Of a stretch of 64,000 bases of DNA, positions 1 through 9,700 are shown piece after piece. The notes below the pieces were generated by a model. It was not told the DNA's origin. It worked only from the letters and a program-made list of their open reading frames with translations, and made no database searches. Within the stretch, counting starts at the first letter, position 1; every line of letters starts with the position of its first letter. Both the position numbers and the translations under genes were made by a program. The stretch spans positions 13,496-77,495 of the forward strand of contig DASTMP010000215.1 of assembly GCA_035714085.1 (NCBI GenBank), in the 5' to 3' direction. Source of the DNA: JAJVID01 sp035714085 (lineage in GTDB: Bacteria; Acidobacteriota; Blastocatellia; RBC074).

Positions 1-208
1 CTTCGGCCGTCGCTTCATGACGCGGGTCAGTGACGAAACGATCGACGTCATCAATCTTGATCGTCAGGTGGACCATCAGGGAGTTGCCCAATTCGCGGCC
101 TGTTTGGAAACCACGATCGAAATCGCTCTCCCCGGTCGTCACGTAGCCCTTCATCTCTTCAGTAAATTCCAGCCTTGTCTGCTCTACAGGGACTTCAGGT
201 GGCGCCAT
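1..208 (-). CDS. GMC-oxidoreductase-associated domain protein, partial (5' end only)
   Basis: The reading frame starts at an ATG at 208 and runs off the left edge, so only the first 69 residues are visible. They include the segments LEFTEEMKGYV, then G-R-E-L-G, LTIKIDDVDRFV and DPRHEA. From family knowledge, the same pattern (F-T-E-x-M-x-G-Y, then L-T-I-x-x-D-D and D-P-x-H) begins the second part of long cholesterol-oxidase-like GMC proteins, where it follows the FAD domain in one chain. Here it is a separate gene 57 nt downstream of the GMC gene on the same strand, so the two are probably co-transcribed and act together. The C-terminal part, which in long relatives can carry an esterase/hydrolase domain, is not in the window. 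Confidence 0.6.
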   Translation of the reverse strand, partial: MAPPEVPVEQTRLEFTEEMKGYVTTGESDFDRGFQTGRELGNSLMVHLTIKIDDVDRFVTDPRHEATAE

Positions 209-265
209 AGGTAGTGTCCTTATTCTTATAGGAGCCGCGGGCGGCCCGCGACGACGAAGTGGTTT

Positions 266-1864
266 TCACACGGTGATCAAAGCCGCGATGCGTTCGGCCA
301 GCGCCGCGATAGTGCGTGACGGGTTGAGGCCTATGGCTTCCGGGATGATTGCGCCGTCAGCCACGAAAAGATTCGGATAGCCGAAGACTTCGCCGCGGTG
401 ATCAACCACGCCCCTGGTCGCATCCACGCCCATGTTGCAGCCGCCGAGCGGATGGGGCGTAACCAGGCTCTTGAAGGCCGTCCAGAAAAGCGGGACCTGC
501 GGCCTGCCGCCCGTGGCGGCAGAGAGGAGTTTGTGCATATTGATGATCGCCGTGATCACCGGTTTGGAGCGTTCGATCTCCCAGTCCATCTGGAGCCTTT
601 TCTTGCGCCAGAAGGCGTACCAGGGACGCCCCAGGTAAAGACGCCCGTCGGCCGCGTCAACGCCCTGCGCAAACCAGGGCATCACATTGCCGAACGGATC
701 ATCCGGCCCCATCAACTCAACCAACGTTTTCAGCGCCGCCCGCGCCAGTGGGATTTGATGACCGCCGGGATCCATCGATTTGAGGTAATTCCGCAGCTCG
801 TTAGGCGCCCCGCCGTCTTCGATGAAGAACTGTGGCGCATTCTCGTCTTCATTCAGGAAGTCAATCGCGCAACTGATCGTCACGCCCTGTGTGGGCGAGA
901 CCTTGCGATTGTCGTAAGTCGCGGGCGTCAGAAAGTCGCCGTTCGAACTCCAATTTCGACCCAAAAACCTGCTCAGGTTAGGCAGCGACTTGTACTGGTC
1001 GCGGCAGCGAAGCAACAACTCCGTGGAGCCGAGCGAGCCGGCCGCGACGATCACGCGTTTCGCGCTCTCGCTGCCGGGAATCAATTGGCCGTCTATGATT
1101 CGGTCGAAGTAGACCCGATACCCAACGTTTCCCGGCCAGGTTTTTTCCGGTTGAATGTAACGGACCACGTGCAATGGACGGACTTCCGCGCCGTGTTTTT
1201 CAGCCCATGGGATGTAGTTGAGATCGAGAGTATTCTTGGCCTTGACCTTACAGCCGATAGGGCAGTTGCCGCAATGCACGCAGGTGCCCTGCTTCTGGCC
1301 TTGAGCATTTTCGACGGGCTTTGAGTGTTTGTCGTTGAATGGGTCTTCGAGATCCGGACTCCAGTCCTTATCGAAAGTCACAGCGAGCGGCAGTTTGTAG
1401 AACCGTCCACCGTATCCGAGACTCTCCGCGCCTTCTTTCATCAACTGGAAGCGCCGGGTCAATTGATTGTCCGGGACGGTCTGCACGTTGAGCGTCTTAC
1501 CCACCCGGTCATAGTAGGGCGCCAATTCCTCGTAGGTGATTTCCTGCGGCCAACCTTTCTTGAACAACCACGGCTTCGCCTCGATAGAGACATTGGCGTA
1601 GATCAACGAACCGCCGCCGACGCCCGCGCCCATGGCCACCGCCATGTCATCGAAAAAGCGGAAATCGAGCCAGCCGTTACGCTTATGCGGTTCATTCGGA
1701 TCGTAAATCCAGGCGTCATTGAGATCGCGCGGATAGTCTTTGGTCTCCCAACGGCGGCCTCTTTCGAGAATCAGGACCTTCGCGCCTTTCTCCGCCAGGC
1801 GACAGGCAGTCACGGCGCCACCGAATCCGCTGCCGATTACAATGACGTCAAATGGCTTTGACAT
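266..1864 (-). CDS. GMC-family FAD-dependent oxidoreductase (cholesterol-oxidase-like)
   Basis: A 532-residue flavoenzyme expected to oxidise an alcohol substrate with FAD. The N-terminus has the Rossmann dinucleotide motif GSGFGG at residues 12-17 and an acidic residue after the second strand (ILERGR). A cysteine-rich stretch CVHCGNCPIGC near residue 250 is typical of the cholesterol-oxidase-like branch. The C-terminus carries HPLGGC and then NPSRTIAALAERIA, the GMC active-site and FAD-binding signatures. No signal peptide is visible. The start at 1864 is chosen because the FAD motif begins there and the ATG overlaps the TGA of the upstream phosphoesterase gene by one base (TGATG), suggesting translational coupling; the frame open upstream of it has no homology. 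The natural substrate cannot be read from sequence; sterol is only one possibility. Confidence 0.88.
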   Translation of the reverse strand: MSKPFDVIVIGSGFGGAVTACRLAEKGAKVLILERGRRWETKDYPRDLNDAWIYDPNEPHKRNGWLDFRFFDDMAVAMGAGVGGGSLIYANVSIEAKPWLFKKGWPQEITYEELAPYYDRVGKTLNVQTVPDNQLTRRFQLMKEGAESLGYGGRFYKLPLAVTFDKDWSPDLEDPFNDKHSKPVENAQGQKQGTCVHCGNCPIGCKVKAKNTLDLNYIPWAEKHGAEVRPLHVVRYIQPEKTWPGNVGYRVYFDRIIDGQLIPGSESAKRVIVAAGSLGSTELLLRCRDQYKSLPNLSRFLGRNWSSNGDFLTPATYDNRKVSPTQGVTISCAIDFLNEDENAPQFFIEDGGAPNELRNYLKSMDPGGHQIPLARAALKTLVELMGPDDPFGNVMPWFAQGVDAADGRLYLGRPWYAFWRKKRLQMDWEIERSKPVITAIINMHKLLSAATGGRPQVPLFWTAFKSLVTPHPLGGCNMGVDATRGVVDHRGEVFGYPNLFVADGAIIPEAIGLNPSRTIAALAERIAALITV

Positions 1865-4656
1865 CAGGCGCCTCCTTCCTTTGCGGTCGCCTCGGCGCCG
1901 CCCGCGGATCTGACTCGCAGGTGAAAGACGTCTATCACCCTGGGCTTGAGATCTCTCCCATGCCTCTTCGGTTGATCGACGGCGATGACATAGCCGGTCA
2001 GCCCGTCCTCGGTGAGGCGGAATCGGATGAACTGTTTGAACTCTTCGATCCTGCACGCGCCGCCGACTTCGTTGTTGTGCCCGTTGAAAGCGAAACAGAC
2101 GCCCAGATACCAGCCGAACCAAACGCAGGACATCACCAGACCGATCGCGCACGCAACCAACGGGCGCCACAGCGCAAACAAACCACTGTGTAGTTCGATT
2201 GGAAAGATCGATTCGGCCTGGGCGCCGAGTTTCCTTACCGACCAGGGCAGGGCCAGCGTCAGCGCCCCATAGGCTACCCAGGCGACGGCCAGCGCGTTCC
2301 GGCGGCCGGCTTTCAACAGTGAGCGGCCGATCCGGCGCATTGCCAGGATCAGCAGCGTCGTGATCACAAGCAACGCTATCACCGCCGTCCGCGTCATCAT
2401 CGTCATCTGAATGGCGAACAGAAACGGCGCGCCGATCTGCAGGATGGCGTGCCAGAGGCCGAACAGCCCTCTCGAAAATGTTCTTCCTAAGGCGCCCGCT
2501 CCGTTTTTGCCCGAGCTATGAATCGCCGTTCTCGGTTGGCACAGATCGGCGCCTACGGAGATGGGTAGAAGGATCAAACCTAAAAATCCCCCTCCTGCCA
2601 CCCACATAAAAATCAAGTCGGAAACGAGATACGCAGGCGCCAGGCTCTTGCCAAAGAACCATAGGCTTGATGCGACGCCCAGGCAGCCGGAGATTGTCAG
2701 CGCCCAGGTGAGAGCCCAGTCATGCCATTGAATATAGACCCAATGGGATTTTTCGAAGAGGAACTCGCTGTACCGCATGCTCATGGCAATCGCCGCCCCC
2801 GCCCAAATGATCGAGAGTTGGATGATCAGGCTCTTGCTGAAAAGCGCGATGTTCGAACGGTCGTGACCTAGAAGAAAAAATCCGACTGCAAGCGCCAGGA
2901 ATGAAGCCGCGAATATTGTCCAGAGCTTTCGTTCAGGTTTGGCGTAGATCTTTCCTGGGGCTTTTTCAAACAGTTTTTTGCCGGTGGCGGCCCAGATCAG
3001 CGGGAAAAGAGAGAGAAGCAAAAGCGCCGCTCCTATTCGCATTCCCCAACCCTCGTCGGAGAGCTTTTTGAAAGCCGCGGCGGAGAAAAGATTGTTGATG
3101 AACTCGTTGCCGCTCGGCGTCATGGTTGTCGCAAAGCAGATGATGAATGCGCTGACCAATCCGGCGAGCCAGACGTATCCGCCGTCAGCGATCTGATAGG
3201 GGTTGAAGATCCTCTGCGCGACCGTTCCCGTAGATTCCTCTTCCGAAGGATATAGCGCCTGCTCCTGCACTTGATCAACGTAAGTCTCCGACGGATGATG
3301 GAACGCGCCGCCTATGCCCGACACCACTGAAGCGTAGCTTTCGGCGTTTGGCGCTGGCGCCTTCGCTCCTTTGCGGACCTGAGCTGGCTTGCTCGGCTTT
3401 GGCCCCCAGTATCTGGCGTAATGGTGCACGTCGCCGGAGATATCGAGACGGCACTCGCCCGGTTTCATCCGCGCGTCGCCGGCGGTAATGAGCGCCTTAT
3501 ACGAGCCGTCTTCGCGCTTTTCGGGCAGGAAGAGTTGATCGAGCCCGAGTTGTTCGAAAGCGCCTGCGGACTTTTTGTCGTCCCGAGAAGCCAGTTTGCC
3601 GAACACGGTGGTAGGAGCGCAGGTGGCGACGATCAGCTTCTTTGGGGGAATGATCTTGTCGCCGCCCTGAAGATCCGGTTCGCACAGGCCGCGGAAAAAA
3701 TTTTGTTGCCGCTCGTCAACCTGCCCGACCTCGGTATCGAGTCCCCACAGGCGCCAGTCGAACGGCAGGCGCAATGCGACATAGCTCGCCTGCTGGTACC
3801 GATTGAATCCCGGCAGATAGAGGTGCGGCCGTGTGGCCAGTTCCACAGGCTTGTTCGTCTCCGGATAAAAACCGTGCGTTCGCTCTTCTCTGACCGGGGC
3901 GTGAAACTGTCGCCGAAAGCCGTTGAGCTGGTCGTAGTAATCGTGATTACCGGGAATGCCGAAGAGGGGGCGATTCGGTTCCTCTTCCGGATTAACGTGA
4001 GCGCCGGATTTCCGGCGCTCATCGGCGACGTCGCTATACGCCCATTCGAAGGGGATCTGAACGCGGCGCGCCAGCGTCATATAGTCTGACACGTGGTAGG
4101 CGGTATCGCCGCCAACGAAGAGGAACTCGCCGCGCGGCAAGATGCTGACGGCGGTCTTGATCTCTCCCTTGTTCGAACAAGTCTTGATTTCATCGCCGAC
4201 CTTGAGCGCCTGCGGCGCGTATAGATCGCTCAGGCAGAGATAGGCGATGCTATATGTGGCCAGCGTTCCGTCGCCGGTGTCAGAGATATAGTCGAACCAG
4301 AACTCGCCTTTTTCCCGCCAATAATCCGCTTCAGACCTATTCTTCTTCTTCTCTTCCTCTAGCGCTTCCGGCAGCGCTTCCGCCAACGCTTCTGGATGCT
4401 CGCGCTTGAGCCTTTGCTCTCGCCAGAACTCTAAGCAGCCGGGTTCCGCCGGTTTTGGGAAAGCCTCAGGCCGCATCCAGTCGCGCGGGTCGAGTTGTCT
4501 CCCGTAAGCTGTGTAAAGAAGAATTCCCTTCATGCTGCGTAGTAATTGGCGCCCCAGCAGCCATTTGACGGGCTTTTCGGGCTTCCGTTTCCGCGGCGAG
4601 TCGTCGGTTGTGGAATGGTCCCGAGCGTGAGTGGCTTCCGCTGTGAGTTTGCGCAT
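1864..4656 (-). CDS. metallophosphoesterase fused to a multi-pass membrane domain
   Basis: A 930-residue protein. Residues of about 120-470 form a calcineurin-like metallophosphoesterase: the metal-binding blocks GGDTAYH, PGNHDYYD and GDVHHY are present in the right order. About residues 500-870 hold many hydrophobic segments, so the C-terminal half is a polytopic membrane domain, followed by a short soluble tail. A catalytic phosphoesterase on a large membrane anchor suggests a phospholipid, lipid-linked or second-messenger substrate, but none can be named. The start at 4656 has a strong GAGGAGG site about 8 nt upstream. It lies 40 nt after the unknown gene at 4697 and overlaps the GMC gene by one base, so the three look like one operon. 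The charged segment around residues 85-110 (runs of E and K) is low complexity. Confidence 0.75.
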   Translation of the reverse strand: MRKLTAEATHARDHSTTDDSPRKRKPEKPVKWLLGRQLLRSMKGILLYTAYGRQLDPRDWMRPEAFPKPAEPGCLEFWREQRLKREHPEALAEALPEALEEEKKKNRSEADYWREKGEFWFDYISDTGDGTLATYSIAYLCLSDLYAPQALKVGDEIKTCSNKGEIKTAVSILPRGEFLFVGGDTAYHVSDYMTLARRVQIPFEWAYSDVADERRKSGAHVNPEEEPNRPLFGIPGNHDYYDQLNGFRRQFHAPVREERTHGFYPETNKPVELATRPHLYLPGFNRYQQASYVALRLPFDWRLWGLDTEVGQVDERQQNFFRGLCEPDLQGGDKIIPPKKLIVATCAPTTVFGKLASRDDKKSAGAFEQLGLDQLFLPEKREDGSYKALITAGDARMKPGECRLDISGDVHHYARYWGPKPSKPAQVRKGAKAPAPNAESYASVVSGIGGAFHHPSETYVDQVQEQALYPSEEESTGTVAQRIFNPYQIADGGYVWLAGLVSAFIICFATTMTPSGNEFINNLFSAAAFKKLSDEGWGMRIGAALLLLSLFPLIWAATGKKLFEKAPGKIYAKPERKLWTIFAASFLALAVGFFLLGHDRSNIALFSKSLIIQLSIIWAGAAIAMSMRYSEFLFEKSHWVYIQWHDWALTWALTISGCLGVASSLWFFGKSLAPAYLVSDLIFMWVAGGGFLGLILLPISVGADLCQPRTAIHSSGKNGAGALGRTFSRGLFGLWHAILQIGAPFLFAIQMTMMTRTAVIALLVITTLLILAMRRIGRSLLKAGRRNALAVAWVAYGALTLALPWSVRKLGAQAESIFPIELHSGLFALWRPLVACAIGLVMSCVWFGWYLGVCFAFNGHNNEVGGACRIEEFKQFIRFRLTEDGLTGYVIAVDQPKRHGRDLKPRVIDVFHLRVRSAGGAEATAKEGGA

Positions 4657-4696
4657 AGGTAATCCTCCTCAAGGCTTCCGGTCCCCTGGTCGAGAG

Positions 4697-5737
4697 TTAT
4701 TCGTCGATTACACGATAGTACAAGAATTCTCGAACAGTCTGATCCGTCGCCAATTTCTCCCTCAGTTTAAGATGATCGATCTTGTCAGGCGAGAGCAATT
4801 CACCGAGATGGATGTAGAAGCCTTCAAAGCCACGCTCCGGGGCGCCGAGGTCGATGTCGAGCTCGGCGTAGAAACGGCGCGACGAATCGGCGCCCGGCGG
4901 AACGGCGACGATCACCCGCAGACTATTATTTCCCCGCTGTCTGAAGCCGTGAAAGCGGAATTTGTCCGCGTCGCCTTCCATACTCCTTATACGGCGTAAC
5001 AAATTGCGATGAATCGGCGCCGGGGGCGGAGGGTCGGCGGAGAACGGTTTATCAGCTTGGTGAGTGAGCTCTTTGAGCCGGTCGAACAACTCGCCGTCTA
5101 CGGCGGCGTAACAACGGTCTACATCGGCGAAGAGAATCTGGCGTATGTGCTTCAGCAGCGTTTCGCTCAGATCCGGGGCCGCGCGGAGTTTCGCCAGCAG
5201 GTTCAATAAGCAGGCTTTGCGGCTCGGCCGCGGCTGAGGATCAGCCAGCCAATTCATTAACGTCAAGCCGTCAAGTTCCGATTGCGCGAGCACGCGCCGG
5301 ATTTGCTGATCAACGTTGGGAGAGTCGAGCAATAATTCAACCTGTCGTGGGTCTGTCATGGCTTCAACCTCAATCAAAGTATCCTGATTCTCTTTCAGAT
5401 CGAGGCTGATGCGCTGCTTCGGCAGAATCAGATCCCCGATTTGCAGCCTGAACCAATATCGCCCAACCGGCAGCGTTGTCGGATCAACGCCAGTCACTGC
5501 CAATGTCTCGTCCTGAAGCGAAAGTTTGAGTTTGTACTCTTTGCTCCCCCAACCTTTGATTTGTCGCACTTGATCCATCCGTAGGCGGGTGATCGGCCTG
5601 TCGGCGTCAAATTCCAACGTCAGCCCGCGCGGCCAGGCGTCTGACCCCGAATTGAGCACGACGCCTTCGGAAGAGATCCTGTCGAGGCGCAGAGGACCGC
5701 CATTCTGGGTGAGTCGGATTAATACACGTTCGCGCAT
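4697..5737 (-). CDS. uncharacterised protein, first gene of the GMC/phosphoesterase operon
   Basis: I do not recognise this 346-residue protein. There is no signal peptide or membrane segment. The first 125 residues are rich in alternating hydrophobic positions (short beta strands, e.g. RGLTLEFDADRPIT and YKLKLSLQDETLAV), suggesting a beta-sandwich. Residues of about 135-235 look helical (LLNLLAKLRAAPDLSETLL and similar) and contain the segment ILFADVDRCYAAV. The C-terminal third is again beta-rich. It starts with ATG at 5737 preceded by AGGAACC, and its stop is 40 nt before the phosphoesterase gene. Its place as first gene suggests an accessory or scaffold partner of the phosphoesterase and oxidoreductase; this is inference from position only. 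Confidence 0.6.
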   Translation of the reverse strand: MRERVLIRLTQNGGPLRLDRISSEGVVLNSGSDAWPRGLTLEFDADRPITRLRMDQVRQIKGWGSKEYKLKLSLQDETLAVTGVDPTTLPVGRYWFRLQIGDLILPKQRISLDLKENQDTLIEVEAMTDPRQVELLLDSPNVDQQIRRVLAQSELDGLTLMNWLADPQPRPSRKACLLNLLAKLRAAPDLSETLLKHIRQILFADVDRCYAAVDGELFDRLKELTHQADKPFSADPPPPAPIHRNLLRRIRSMEGDADKFRFHGFRQRGNNSLRVIVAVPPGADSSRRFYAELDIDLGAPERGFEGFYIHLGELLSPDKIDHLKLREKLATDQTVREFLYYRVIDE

Positions 5738-6090
5738 AGGTTCCTAGATTCCGTAAAAAAACTGAGTCAGCAGCTCATTTGCCTGCGACGGCTTGAATAC
5801 TGTCGCTCACATACGAGCTGCCGACACCGTTTCAATTTCCACGCCGGTGGCTGTGAAAGGCTCCTTGCCGGCGTGTCACCCTGGCTGTGGACGCAATAAT
5901 TGGGGGAGTCGCAATTCAAAATAAGGGCAATAACTTGTTAGGCGCCGCCATCGCATTGCGGTTTCGGCGCATACCCTCTTTCACTCTTAAGTGCGGAAAC
6001 CAAGTGAAAAAAAGGTAACAGCTCAAAAATATTTTTTTTTACCTCTTTGCCTCGGAGCTTGCTGTGAAGAAGGGCGGGGGGCGACTTATA
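5738..6090. other. divergent intergenic region between two operons
   Basis: The 353 bases hold no convincing gene. They separate the minus-strand GMC operon from the plus-strand sigma/kinase pair and should contain both promoters, but no clear -35/-10 pair stands out. A short perfect inverted repeat lies at 5840-5847 and 5868-5875 (CACGCCGG with CCGGCGTG, 20-nt loop). A poly-T run near 6032 and an A-rich stretch precede the sigma factor start. Confidence 0.4.
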
Positions 6091-6732
6091 ATGGACGCGC
6101 CGGACCCAGAAAAACATCGAAATATTTATATGCGACTGATCCAGCCTCACACTGTCACACGGATGCTTTTGGATTGGCGTAATGGGGATCAAGCCGCGCT
6201 TGATCAACTCCTGCCACTGGTCTATCAGGAACTCCACCGGCGAGCCATGATCTTTATGAACCGTGAGCCTCCGGGGCACACGCTGCAGCCCACTGCGCTG
6301 ATCAATGAAGTATATCTGCGCTTGGTGGATCAAAGTCAGATGGCTTGCGAAGATCGTAATGATTTCTTCGCCGTCTGCGCCAATTTGATGAGGCAGATCC
6401 TTGTGGACTTGGCCCGCGCTCGAATGGCCGCCAAGCGGGGCGGTGGCCTCCCTCAGGCGCCCCTGGAGGAGGCGATGTTAGCTTCGCAAAACCCGGATGC
6501 GGAATTGCTTGCGCTCAACGAGGCGCTCGACAAGCTTTCCGCGCTCAACGCCAGACAGGGCAGGGTAGTTGCTTTACGTTACTTCGGCGGGTTGACTGTG
6601 GAGGAGACAGCCCAGGCGCTCAAGGTATCGCCGGAGACCGTCAAAAGGGATTGGAAGTTAGCCAAAGTCTGGTTGTTTCGCGAACTTAACCGAAAGCAAT
6701 CGGAGATTAATAATGACCCCCGAAAGGCATGA
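6091..6732 (+). CDS. ECF-type RNA polymerase sigma factor (TIGR02999-like)
   Basis: A sigma-70 family extracytoplasmic-function factor of about 213 residues. Region 2 is visible in DWRNGDQAALDQLLPLVYQE and in HTLQPTALINEVYLRLVD. Region 4 has the helix-turn-helix GLTVEETAQALKVSPETVK followed by the W-K-x-A-x-x-W-L-x-R-E-L ending typical of this subfamily. An upstream in-frame GTG at 6064 and a downstream ATG at 6130 are alternative starts; 6091 is preferred because it is an ATG behind a purine-rich stretch. The last 20 bases overlap the start of the kinase gene, a strong sign of co-expression. In Acidobacteriota and Planctomycetota this sigma subfamily commonly sits next to a Ser/Thr kinase thought to act with it. 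Confidence 0.88.
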   Translation: MDAPDPEKHRNIYMRLIQPHTVTRMLLDWRNGDQAALDQLLPLVYQELHRRAMIFMNREPPGHTLQPTALINEVYLRLVDQSQMACEDRNDFFAVCANLMRQILVDLARARMAAKRGGGLPQAPLEEAMLASQNPDAELLALNEALDKLSALNARQGRVVALRYFGGLTVEETAQALKVSPETVKRDWKLAKVWLFRELNRKQSEINNDPRKA

Positions 6733-9700
6733 GGAGATCGGCGGACTTTTCCACGCCGCCCTGGAACTCGACCCTTCTGAACGGACCGGATTTCTACGCC
6801 ATGCGTGCGCCGACGATGACGACCTGTATCAACAGGTGTCATCTTTGCTCATATTGGAGCGAACGGCTGAAGATTTTATTGAGGTCCCCGTCTGGCAGAC
6901 ACATTCGGAGCCGCTGGATGATTCAAACAGCCCAAGAGAGGGCAAAGTAAAATACTGCCCCAGGTGCCAACGACGTTATCCCGGTCGGCAGCGGATATGC
7001 CCGGAGGACGATCAACGGCTCTCTCTGCCGGACCCGTACCATCTCGTCGGCCGAATTCTCGCCGACAAATATCGGATCGAAGCGCTCGTCGGCATCGGCG
7101 GCATGGGCGCCGTGTACAACGCCTATCACCTCGGGATAGACCGTCCGGTGGCTTTCAAAATTCTGCAGCCCAATGTGGCGATCAGCAACGACCGGATGGT
7201 CAACCTGTTTGAACGGGAGGCGAAGGTTGTCGGCCATCTTTATCATGAGAACATCGCCGACATCAAAGACGCCGGACGCGCCTCTGACGGAATCGCCTAC
7301 ATCATCATGGAATGGCTCGACGGTTACACTCTCGATGAAGAGCTCGCCGCGTCGGCCCCTTTCGCCATGGAGCGCGCCGCCGGAATCCTTCGGCAGATAA
7401 GCGCCGCGCTGGAAGCCGCTCATGCCAAACAGATCGTCCACTGCGACCTCAAGCCCTCAAATATTATGCTCAACACGGGGCCGGCCGGCCGTGAGTTGGT
7501 TAAAGTGCTCGATTTCGGGATCGCTAAAATTATGACCGATCCGGCAGGCTCGCTCGTGTCGGCGGCGATGGGAACGCCGCATTACGCCAGCCCGGAACAG
7601 TTGCAGGTAGGCCGCACGGTGGACGCCCGTTCGGACATCTATTCGCTCGGGGTAATCCTGTTTCAGATGTTGACCGGGAAGCTCCCATTTCAAGCCGGAT
7701 CAGTGCGCGAGCTGATCAACCGGCAGATGGAGGCGCCGGCTCGAATCTCCGAATTGCGGCCTGAAACGCCCGTCGCAATCCAGCGAATCGTCAACCAAAT
7801 GCTGGCGATCGAACCGGGCGGGCGCCCGCAATCGGCGTCAGGCGTGTCCGCAATCGTTGATCAGGCGATGCGCGATCGAATTGAAACACAGTCCGTGGCG
7901 CCGGCGCCCGGATCAGAGCCTTACTGGAACCATTCCGCAGGGCCTGCAGGGCCCTCAGTGAGGCGACTGTCTGTTGGCCGCGAGGCGGAGTGCGCGGAAT
8001 TACAGGCTAGTTTCGAGTCGGTCGCCGCCGGCCACGGCCAGTTGGTGTGCGTCACAGGCGAGCCAGGGATCGGCAAAACGACGGTCGTCGAAGAGTTTCT
8101 CAATGAAGCGTCCGCCGGCGGCCGAAGCCGCTTCATCGCGCGCGGGCGATGCTCGGAACGCCTGGAGGGAACGGGCGCCTATTTGCCGCTGCTCGAAGCG
8201 ATGGAAGGGTTGATCCGCAGTCAGAAGGGACCAGCGCGAGAGGACGTTGATCGGCTTATGGAGCGGACCGCGCCGAGCTGGCGAGCGCAGATTACGCGGC
8301 GCCCTCTCACGCCGGAGGGCGCCGAGCCGCCTCGCTCTGAAAGGATGGCCGCCTCGTTGGAACAGATGAAATGGGAGTTGAAGGCGTTTTTTCAGGAACT
8401 CTCTCTTCGCCAACCGGTGGTCCTCTTCCTCGACGATATACACTGGTCTGACATCTCCACGATTGACCTACTCGCTTTTCTGGGGAGCAAATTCGATCAA
8501 CTGAGGATGCTGATTGTCGTGACTTACCGCCCCTCGGAGTTGTTGCTCGCGCGAAGCCCCTTTATGCAAGTCATGTTGGATTTTCAATCACGCGGTCTGC
8601 GCCGCGAAATCGGGCTTCGCTTCTTCAGCCGCGGTGAGATCGAGCGTTATCTTTCGGTCGAGTTTCCGGGACACAACTTCCCGCAGGAATTTCCCGATTT
8701 CATTCAGGAGAAGACGGAAGGGAATCCTCTCTTTATGGTCGACCTGATACGCTATCTGCGCGATCGCGACGTCATTCATCGGGAGGGCGAGAGCTGGACG
8801 CTGGCGGAGGCGATTCCTGATATCGGACCGGAATTGCCGGAATCGGTCCGTGGGATGATCCAGCGGAAGATCAACCAGCTCGACGACGCCGACCTGCGGT
8901 TGCTGACGGCGGCCAGCGTTCAATGGCAGGAGATAGATTCCGCCGTGTTGTCCAAAGTTCTCGACATCGATTCGGGGCAGGTCGAAGAGCGGCTCCAGGC
9001 GCTCGACGAAATACACGCTTTTGTCAGGTTTGTCGGCGAGCATGAGCTGCCGGACAAGACCTTGACCTTGCGCTACCGGTTTGTCCACGGGCTCTACCAG
9101 AACATCCTTTACGCCTCCCTCAAACCGACGCGCAGAGCTGCATTAAGCGAAACAACGGCCGCGGCGCTCCTGGGCTTCTACAATGAGAAAAGCCATCCCA
9201 TCGCCGCCGACCTTGCGCTCCTGTTTAAAGCGGCTCGCAAATTCTCTCGCGCCGCGGACTACTTTCTTCTCGCCGCGCAGAATGCGGCTAACGTCTTCGC
9301 CTATCAGGAAGCGATCGAACTGTCGCGTCGAGGCCTCGAGTCGCTCAAGAGCTTGCCGGACGCCCCGGAGCAGACGAATCAGGAGATGAGACTGCAGATC
9401 ACCCTCGGAATGTCCTTGATCGCGGTTAAAGGCTACGCCACTCCGGATGTGGAAAGAGCCTTCACTCGAGCGCGGGAGTTGTGTATGCGGACCGAGGCGT
9501 CGCCTCAGGTCTTCCCGGTCTTGAGAGGGCTCAGCCTGTTTTACAGCACGCGACCGAAATTGGACGAAGCGCGAAAGTTGGGAGAGCAACTGCTGCGTCT
9601 CGCCGAAGGCCAGCAGGATACTTCTATCCATATGGAGGCGCTCTTCTCGCTCAGCTTCACGCTCTTCTTTATGGGAGAATTCGCCGCTTCGCTCGAATGC

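Noticed and set aside
398..1324. 308-codon plus-strand frame opposite the GMC gene
   Set aside because: It is the antisense of a gene with clear GMC motifs and shows no motif of its own; long antisense frames are expected at this GC content.
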